From Terribacillus aidingensis (GTDB taxonomy: Bacteria; Bacillota; Bacilli; Bacillales; Amphibacillaceae): a DNA stretch of 64,000 nucleotides. The position numbers and the translations under genes were made by a program. The notes beneath the pieces are model-generated. The model was not told where the DNA came from and made no database searches. It saw nothing but the letters and a program-made list of their open reading frames with translations. The DNA lies in NCBI RefSeq assembly GCF_040703035.1, contig NZ_CP159996.1, positions 1,956,001-2,020,000 of the forward strand, written 5' to 3'. Shown in pieces: positions 59,039-64,000 of the stretch. The stretch's first letter is position 1. Each line of letters starts with the position of its first letter.

Positions 59039-60323
59039 CCGCTTTTCCTCCATCCAGCTGTTGTTTGATTGTATCAACAGCTTCCTTGATTGCTACTTCA
59101 GTCTGCTGTCCTTCCTGCATATTACGCAAGGAGATGACGCCTTTTTCGAGCTCATCTTCACCGAGAACAACAACAAACTTCGCCTGCTGGCGATCAGCAG
59201 CTTTGAACTGGCCCTTCATTTTCTTGCCAAGGTAATCCTTATCTGTTGTCACACCAGCTAAGCGCAGCTGATATGTCAGTCTTGCTGCTTCTTTTTGGAC
59301 AGCTTCTTCACCAAGTGCTACGACGTAAACATCTGTTCCAGTCTTAACAGGCAATTCGATACCTTCTGCCTCTAATGCAAACAATAGACGTTCAATACTT
59401 AGTGCATAGCCGATACCTGGTGTGGATGGACCGCCAACTTCTTCGACAAGACCATTATAACGGCCACCGCCCGTAAGCGTCGTAAGGGCACCGAAGCCTT
59501 CTGCATTACTCATGATTTCAAATGCTGTATGGTTGTAATAATCCAGGCCTCTGACAAGATTCGGATCTACTTCATAAGGAATGCCGATTGCATCCAAGTT
59601 TGCTTTAACAGCGTCAAAGTATGCTTTGGATTCGTCATTAAGAAAATCATGGATGGATGGTGCGCTTTTTACTTTCGGGTGCTCCCGATCCTTCTTACAA
59701 TCAAGAATACGCAATGGGTTCTTTACCAGGCGATTCTGACAGTCACTGCAGAGCTCTTCTTTGACAGGTGTGAAATGATCAATCAAAGCTGTGCGGTGTG
59801 CATCACGGCTTTCTTTGTCTCCGAGCGTGTTGATGATCAGTTTCAATGATTTCAAACCTAACTGCTGATAGCCGCTCATAGCCAAGCTGATTACTTCCGC
59901 ATCGATTGCCGGATCTTCACTTCCCAAGGCTTCGACGCCGAATTGAACGAACTGGCGCATGCGACCTTGCTGCGGTCGCTCGTAGCGGAACATCGGTCCA
60001 TAATAAAATAGCTTCGTCGGTTGTTCCGGCTGACCGTATAGCTTGTTTTGCACAAAAGCGCGAACGACGGATGCCGTTCCTTCTGGTCTAAGCGTCAAGC
60101 TGCGGTCCCCTTTATCCTTGAATGTGTACATTTCTTTCTGAACAATATCCGTTGTTTCCCCTACACCGCGAAGGAACAACTCCGTGTGTTCGAAAATCGG
60201 CACCCTGATTTCTTTGTAGTTGAATCTGCTTGCCAGATCTGTCAGTACTTTTTCAGCATACTGCCACTTTTCTGATGTTCCAGGTAAGATATCCTGTGTA
60301 CCTCTTGGCGCTTTCATATCCAT
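59031..60323 (-). CDS. hisS: Histidyl-tRNA synthetase
   Basis: 430-aa class IIa synthetase with [11 protein letters not shown] at the N-terminus, motif 2 [18 protein letters not shown], the His-specific [15 protein letters not shown], motif 3 GGGRYNGL and YALSIERLL, and a C-terminal anticodon-binding domain. GAGGAGG precedes the ATG by 7 nt. First gene of the hisS-aspS operon. Confidence 0.97.
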   Translation of the reverse strand: MDMKAPRGTQDILPGTSEKWQYAEKVLTDLASRFNYKEIRVPIFEHTELFLRGVGETTDIVQKEMYTFKDKGDRSLTLRPEGTASVVRAFVQNKLYGQPEQPTKLFYYGPMFRYERPQQGRMRQFVQFGVEALGSEDPAIDAEVISLAMSGYQQLGLKSLKLIINTLGDKESRDAHRTALIDHFTPVKEELCSDCQNRLVKNPLRILDCKKDREHPKVKSAPSIHDFLNDESKAYFDAVKANLDAIGIPYEVDPNLVRGLDYYNHTAFEIMSNAEGFGALTTLTGGGRYNGLVEEVGGPSTPGIGYALSIERLLFALEAEGIELPVKTGTDVYVVALGEEAVQKEAARLTYQLRLAGVTTDKDYLGKKMKGQFKAADRQQAKFVVVLGEDELEKGVISLRNMQEGQQTEVAIKEAVDTIKQQLDGGKADE

Positions 60324-60632
60324 GTGATAAACCTCCTCGACTAATGACCCAATCCCCGGATTCCAAAAATAACGACAAAAAACCCCCGTCCCTTATAACA
60401 CAAGGGACGGGAGTTTTTCCCGCGTTGCCACCCTAGTTGGATACAGCTGTATCCCACCTTGGTCAGTTAACGCCTGCTACGTCACTGTCTACTGCGTTGT
60501 TCGACAGTGATCCTAAGGAATGTCTTTCAGTTCGAAGCTGTGCCAGGCGCTTACAGCCAATGACGCCTGATCTCTGTTCACAGTGATTTCGACTTACTCT
60601 TTCCCTCATCGGATTTCCGGTTTCTTTAGATT
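60324..60632 (-). promoter_or_regulatory. T-box riboswitch of hisS-aspS with overlapping Asp and His codons
   Basis: The minus-strand leader holds the T-box AGGGTGGCAACGCG (60421-60434), then a long terminator stem (AAACTCCCGTCCCTT / AAGGGACGGGGGTTTTTT, 60376-60418). In stem I the presumed specifier context GAAAGACAUUCC matches the alaS leader's GAAAGCUAUACC. It contains GAC (Asp, 60522-60524) and, shifted by two bases, CAU (His, 60520-60522). Both encoded synthetases therefore have their codon in one loop. Confidence 0.9.
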
Positions 60633-60638
60633 GTAATA

Positions 60639-60668
60639 ATAGTACATGTTTGTAAGAAAGATTGTCAA
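60639..60668 (-). promoter_or_regulatory. Promoter of the hisS-aspS leader
   Basis: TTGACA (60663-60668), 18-bp spacer, TACTAT (60639-60644). The -35 box contains the stop codon of the small ORF upstream. Confidence 0.7.
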
Positions 60669-60889
60669 GATTGTTTTAGTCGTTCTTGTAATTTTTTTCG
60701 TTCCATACTGTTTGGTGATCCTGTGAAGTTCGGTATAACCGGATCGTCGATCATAGAAGCTGGCTCACCTCGAAGCCGGACAGCATCCAGCCGGGATGCG
60801 GCGAATACATGCTGCTGTGCATCACTGCTACGCAAGCTGATCACACCTTTTTCGGATTTTTTCTCAACTAGTATTCTCGATTCAACCAT
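60665..60889 (-). CDS. Small hypothetical protein
   Basis: 74-aa frame between dtd and hisS. It is charged, with no membrane segment; the end is rich in Lys/Glu/Arg/Gln (MERKKLQERLKQS). B. subtilis has the small gene yrzK at this place, but I cannot confirm that the two match. No ribosome binding site precedes the ATG, and the dtd terminator lies immediately before it, so its expression is doubtful. Confidence 0.45.
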   Translation of the reverse strand: MVESRILVEKKSEKGVISLRSSDAQQHVFAASRLDAVRLRGEPASMIDDPVIPNFTGSPNSMERKKLQERLKQS

Positions 60890-60896
60890 TCTTTAT

Positions 60897-60930
60897 ACAA
60901 AAAAACAAGAAAGCATTATGCTTCCTTGTT
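60897..60930 (-). terminator. Terminator after dtd
   Basis: AACAAGGAAGCATAATGCTTTCTTGTT-type hairpin (arms AACAAGgAAGC / GCTTtCTTGTT) followed by seven T on the minus strand. It includes the dtd stop codon. Confidence 0.85.
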
Positions 60931-61377
60931 CGGTCGATCTGCACTGTCCAAGATAATGGTAATCGGGCCTTCATTAATGAGCTGTACGTCCATATGCGCA
61001 CCGAATTCCCCAGTTTCCACGTGAATGCCTGCTTCGATAAGCTTTTGATTAAATTGTTCATAAAGCTTAATGGCAATATCCGGCTTTGCTGCGTCAGTGA
61101 AGCTGGGCCGGCGTCCCTTCCGTGTATCAGCATACAATGTGAATTGGGAAATAGATAGAACTTCCCCGCCGATTTGAAGGAGCGACTCATTCATCTTACC
61201 GTCAGCATCTTCGAAGACGCGAAGGTGAATCAGCTTGTTCACGATATAATCAAGATCCGCCTCCGTATCCTCATGTGTGATGCCTACAAGCAGCATGAAG
61301 CCTTTGCCAATTTTTCCGATAACCTCTTCACGTACAGTGACGCTGGCTTCTTTTGCAAGCTGTGCTACTACTTTCAT
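60916..61377 (-). CDS. dtd: D-aminoacyl-tRNA deacylase
   Basis: 153-aa enzyme that hydrolyses D-amino acids (and glycine) mischarged on tRNA. The signature [21 protein letters not shown] and the cross-subunit Gly-cisPro motif ([10 protein letters not shown]) are present. It lies 18 nt after relA, as in B. subtilis. Confidence 0.96.
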   Translation of the reverse strand: MKVVAQLAKEASVTVREEVIGKIGKGFMLLVGITHEDTEADLDYIVNKLIHLRVFEDADGKMNESLLQIGGEVLSISQFTLYADTRKGRRPSFTDAAKPDIAIKLYEQFNQKLIEAGIHVETGEFGAHMDVQLINEGPITIILDSADRPNKEA

Positions 61378-61395
61378 CTCTTGCGCCTCATTTCT

Positions 61396-63612
61396 CTATT
61401 GCAGCATTCTCGTAACTGTATAAATATCTTTAATTTGTTTGATCCGCTCTACGATTTTCCGTAGATGACCGATATTATGAATCAAAATTGTCAGATGGAT
61501 TGTTGCCAGCTTATTCCGGTCGGACTTGCCATCGACAGCAGTAATTTGTGTGCGGGTCTCATTGACAGCTTGCAGTACTTCATTCATCAATCCATGTCTA
61601 TCAAAGGCGGTTATCTCCAGGTCCACATGATATTGCTTGGAAATGGTAGCATTGTTTTCCCAGTCGACATGTAGCTTACGCGTTTGTGCATCTTCTGTCT
61701 GCATATTCGGACAGTCGGAACGATGGACAGAGACTCCCCTTCCCTTCGTTATATAGCCGATAATTTCGTCACCTGGTACAGGGTTGCAGCATTTGGAAAG
61801 ACGGACAAGCATATTATCCACACCCTCTACACGCACCCCGGAATCCCGCTTGCGGCTTGAGGCAGCGGATTTGGACGCACTTGCCATCTTCGCTGTTTCA
61901 ATCGTCTTCTCCATCACTTCTTCTTTTTCGTACTGACGGCGCAGGCTCTCAGTTAGTCTAGTCGTAATCTGCGCTGCTGTGATACCTTGATAACCGACAG
62001 CTGCATACATATCTTCCTCGGACGTGAAGTTGAATTTCTCGACTACCTTGCGAAGGTTATCCGGTGTAAATACAAGCTTCATATCGAAGCCAGACTGTTT
62101 TACTTCTTCTTCCACTAGCTCCTTGCCTTTAGCTACATTCTCTTCGCGGCGCTGCTTCTTGAAGAACTGTTTTATTTTATTACGTGCATGAGTTGTCTGG
62201 GCAAGCTTGACCCAGTCCTGAGAAGGCCCGTAAGAGTGCTTGGAAGTCATCATCTCCACAATATCGCCATTTTTCAGTTTATACTCAAGCGGCTCCATCT
62301 TACCGTTGATCTTGGCGCCAACTGTATGATTGCCTACTTCTGTATGAACTCGATAAGCGAAATCAATCGGAACGGAACCTGAAGGAAGTTCGATAACATC
62401 ACCTTTTGGTGTGAACACATAAACCATGTCACTAAAAAGGTCGAGTTTAAGTGATTCCATGAACTCCTCCGCATTTTCGGATTCATTCTGGAAATCAAGA
62501 ATCTCACGGAACCATGTCAGCTTTTCTTCAAATGATTTCTTCTGCGTGCTCGTGTTTAGCTGTTTGCCTTCTTTATACGCCCAATGGGCTGCGATACCGT
62601 ATTCTGCTATCTCATGCATTTCTTCCGTACGGATCTGTACCTCGAGCGGATCGCCCTTTGGCCCGATGACAGTCGTATGCAAAGATTGGTAAAGGTTAAG
62701 CTTTGGCATCGCAATATAATCCTTGAATCTGCCCGGCATCGGTTTCCAGCATGTATGAATTACGCCAAGAACGGCATAACAGTCTTTGATGCTTTTCACA
62801 ATGACTCGAACCGCAAGCAGGTCATAGATTTCATTGAACTGCTTATGCTGATACTCCATCTTCCGATAAATACTGTACAAGTGTTTCGGCCGTCCGAATA
62901 TATCAGCATCGATGTTTATATCACTAAGCTGACTGCGGATCTGATCCATCACGTCACCGATGTAGCTTTCCCGTTCATCGCGCTTTTGCTTCATAAGGTG
63001 GACGATTCGATAATACTGCTGAGGATTCATATAGCGAAGTGCGGTATCCTCGAGTTCCCACTTGATCGTACTGATTCCGAGTCTGTGTGCAAGCGGTGCA
63101 AAGATTTCAAGTGTCTCATTAGAAATCCGGCGCTGCTTTTCAGGTGACAGATGCTTCAGTGTACGCATATTATGCAAACGGTCAGCAAGCTTAATCAGAA
63201 TGACCCGAATATCCTTTGCCATTGCAACGAACATCTTCCGGTGATTTTCAGCTTGCTGTGCCTGTTTTGATTTGTATTTAATTTTTCCAAGCTTGGAAAC
63301 GCCATCTACGAGCATTGCTACTTCGGCATTAAAAGCTGCTTCCAACTCTTCGACCGTTACAGGTGTATCCTCTACTACATCGTGCAGGAAGCCGCCTGCA
63401 ATCGTTTCGGCATCGAGTTCCAGATGAACAAGAATTCCGGCCACTTGAACAGGATGAATGATATAAGCTTCACCGGAACGGCGGAATTGTCCTTCATGCG
63501 CTTTTTCGGCGAACTCATACGCTTTCCGGATAAAATCGATATGCTCGTCCGACAGATATCGTGCTGCTTCTTGTATGACCTCTTCGGCCGTGAGAACTTT
63601 TTCCTTTGGCAT
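61396..63612 (-). CDS. relA: Bifunctional (p)ppGpp synthetase/hydrolase RelA (Rel)
   Basis: 738-aa long RSH enzyme. The N-terminal HD hydrolase (GGFLHDVVEDT, His-Asp near 77-78) is followed by the synthetase domain (VRVIVKSIKDCYAVLG, FKDYIAMPKLNLYQSLHTT in two parts), a TGS domain (VFTPKGDVIELPSGSVPIDFAYRVHTEVG in parts), a zinc-finger region (SKCCNPVPGDEI) and a C-terminal ACT domain. Both catalytic sites look intact, so it should make and remove the alarmone. The ATG at 63612 gives the family's start (MPKEKVLTAEEVI). Confidence 0.97.
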   Translation of the reverse strand: MPKEKVLTAEEVIQEAARYLSDEHIDFIRKAYEFAEKAHEGQFRRSGEAYIIHPVQVAGILVHLELDAETIAGGFLHDVVEDTPVTVEELEAAFNAEVAMLVDGVSKLGKIKYKSKQAQQAENHRKMFVAMAKDIRVILIKLADRLHNMRTLKHLSPEKQRRISNETLEIFAPLAHRLGISTIKWELEDTALRYMNPQQYYRIVHLMKQKRDERESYIGDVMDQIRSQLSDINIDADIFGRPKHLYSIYRKMEYQHKQFNEIYDLLAVRVIVKSIKDCYAVLGVIHTCWKPMPGRFKDYIAMPKLNLYQSLHTTVIGPKGDPLEVQIRTEEMHEIAEYGIAAHWAYKEGKQLNTSTQKKSFEEKLTWFREILDFQNESENAEEFMESLKLDLFSDMVYVFTPKGDVIELPSGSVPIDFAYRVHTEVGNHTVGAKINGKMEPLEYKLKNGDIVEMMTSKHSYGPSQDWVKLAQTTHARNKIKQFFKKQRREENVAKGKELVEEEVKQSGFDMKLVFTPDNLRKVVEKFNFTSEEDMYAAVGYQGITAAQITTRLTESLRRQYEKEEVMEKTIETAKMASASKSAASSRKRDSGVRVEGVDNMLVRLSKCCNPVPGDEIIGYITKGRGVSVHRSDCPNMQTEDAQTRKLHVDWENNATISKQYHVDLEITAFDRHGLMNEVLQAVNETRTQITAVDGKSDRNKLATIHLTILIHNIGHLRKIVERIKQIKDIYTVTRMLQ

Positions 63613-63741
63613 CTCTTTAGTTAAACTCCTTCTCATCGTCTGCATAAGCGACGAGGGTTCTGAACTGTCACATGTTATTTTTATAAGCTTAACAAATATC
63701 CAATCTATTCGACAAGTATCTGTTTCTTAAAATGAAACAAA

Positions 63742-63763
63742 GAGTGCCCCGAATGAGGCACTC
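63742..63763 (-). terminator. Terminator between apt and relA
   Basis: GAGTGCC / GGCACTC stem followed on the minus strand by TTTGTTTCATTTT. It ends the apt transcript before relA. Confidence 0.75.
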
Positions 63764-63778
63764 CTGTTCTGTTCGATA

Positions 63779-64000
63779 TTATTCGTAGCTAGTCAATGTA
63801 AGTACTTCATAGCCATCCAGCTTATCTCTGCCGTCTAGATATGACAATTCCACGAAGAACGCACAACCGACAACAATACCGCCTAATTCCTCAACAAGCT
63901 TGATTGTTGCTTCGATTGTACCGCCAGTTGCCAGCAAGTCATCCGTAATAAGGACGCGCTGACCTGGCTTGATAGCATCTTTATGGATTGTAAGTACATT
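63779..64000 (-). CDS. apt: Adenine phosphoribosyltransferase, C-terminal part (runs off the window)
   Basis: About 73 C-terminal residues, with the PRPP-binding loop [13 protein letters not shown] and the APRT end [22 protein letters not shown]. The enzyme salvages adenine to AMP. apt upstream of relA is the B. subtilis order. The N-terminus is outside the window. Confidence 0.95.
   Translation of the reverse strand, partial: NVLTIHKDAIKPGQRVLITDDLLATGGTIEATIKLVEELGGIVVGCAFFVELSYLDGRDKLDGYEVLTLTSYE

Overview
The window is a compact stretch of a low- to mid-GC, endospore-forming Firmicutes chromosome. Most genes match, in order and length, the Bacillus subtilis yqf/yqe/com/yrr/yrv region. 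Sporulation genes (yqfC, yqfD, spoIIP, gpr, sigK, rsfA, sda), late competence genes (comEA/EB/EC/ER) and T-box-controlled aminoacyl-tRNA synthetases place it in Bacillaceae. An Mrp Na+/H+ antiporter operon and acidic, Lys/Glu-rich proteins suggest a halotolerant or alkali-tolerant genus (Terribacillus or Virgibacillus-like; this is a guess). I see no phage, insertion sequence, CRISPR array or rRNA/tRNA gene.

Layout. 1-9 kb (minus strand): phoH (partial), yqfD, yqfC, a short hypothetical gene, floA-nfeD, yqeY-rpsU, deoC, mtaB, rsmE, prmA. 9-14 kb: the hrcA-grpE-dnaK-dnaJ heat-shock operon under a CIRCE operator. 14-20 kb: hemW, lepA, yqxA, spoIIP, gpr, then rpsT on the plus strand. 20-31 kb: holA, an unexplained structured intergenic stretch, comEC-comEB-comEA with divergent comER, then yqeM-rsfS-yqeK-nadD-yhbY-aroE-yqeH-yqeG. 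31-38 kb (plus strand): sda behind DnaA boxes, a six-gene mrp operon without mrpB, an uninterrupted sigK and a 41-aa membrane peptide. 38-44.5 kb (minus strand, except a KTSC-like ORF): yrhC, mtnN, yrrS, greA, udk, trmR, mltG, yrzB, ruvX, ireB. 44.6-54.7 kb (minus): alaS with its T-box, yrrI, a zinc-ribbon ORF, recD2, a TPR protein, mnmA, a cysteine desulfurase, cymR. 54.8-57 kb (plus): rarA and rsfA. 57-64 kb (minus): 6S RNA, the aspS/hisS operon with a T-box that appears to carry overlapping Asp and His specifiers, a small ORF, dtd, relA, apt (partial).

Functionally the region joins translation and ribosome assembly (rpsU, rpsT, lepA, rsfS, yqeH, yhbY, rsmE, prmA), tRNA charging and modification (alaS, hisS, aspS, dtd, mnmA, trmR, mtaB), stress control (hrcA regulon, relA, 6S RNA, greA), DNA uptake and repair (comE, recD2, rarA, holA, ruvX) and sporulation control. 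The points most worth a second look are the mrp operon without mrpB, the structured region between holA and comEC, the two-specifier T-box, and the absence of neighbours usually found beside trmR, mtnN and greA. Comparisons with B. subtilis lengths and gene order are from memory, not from a search.
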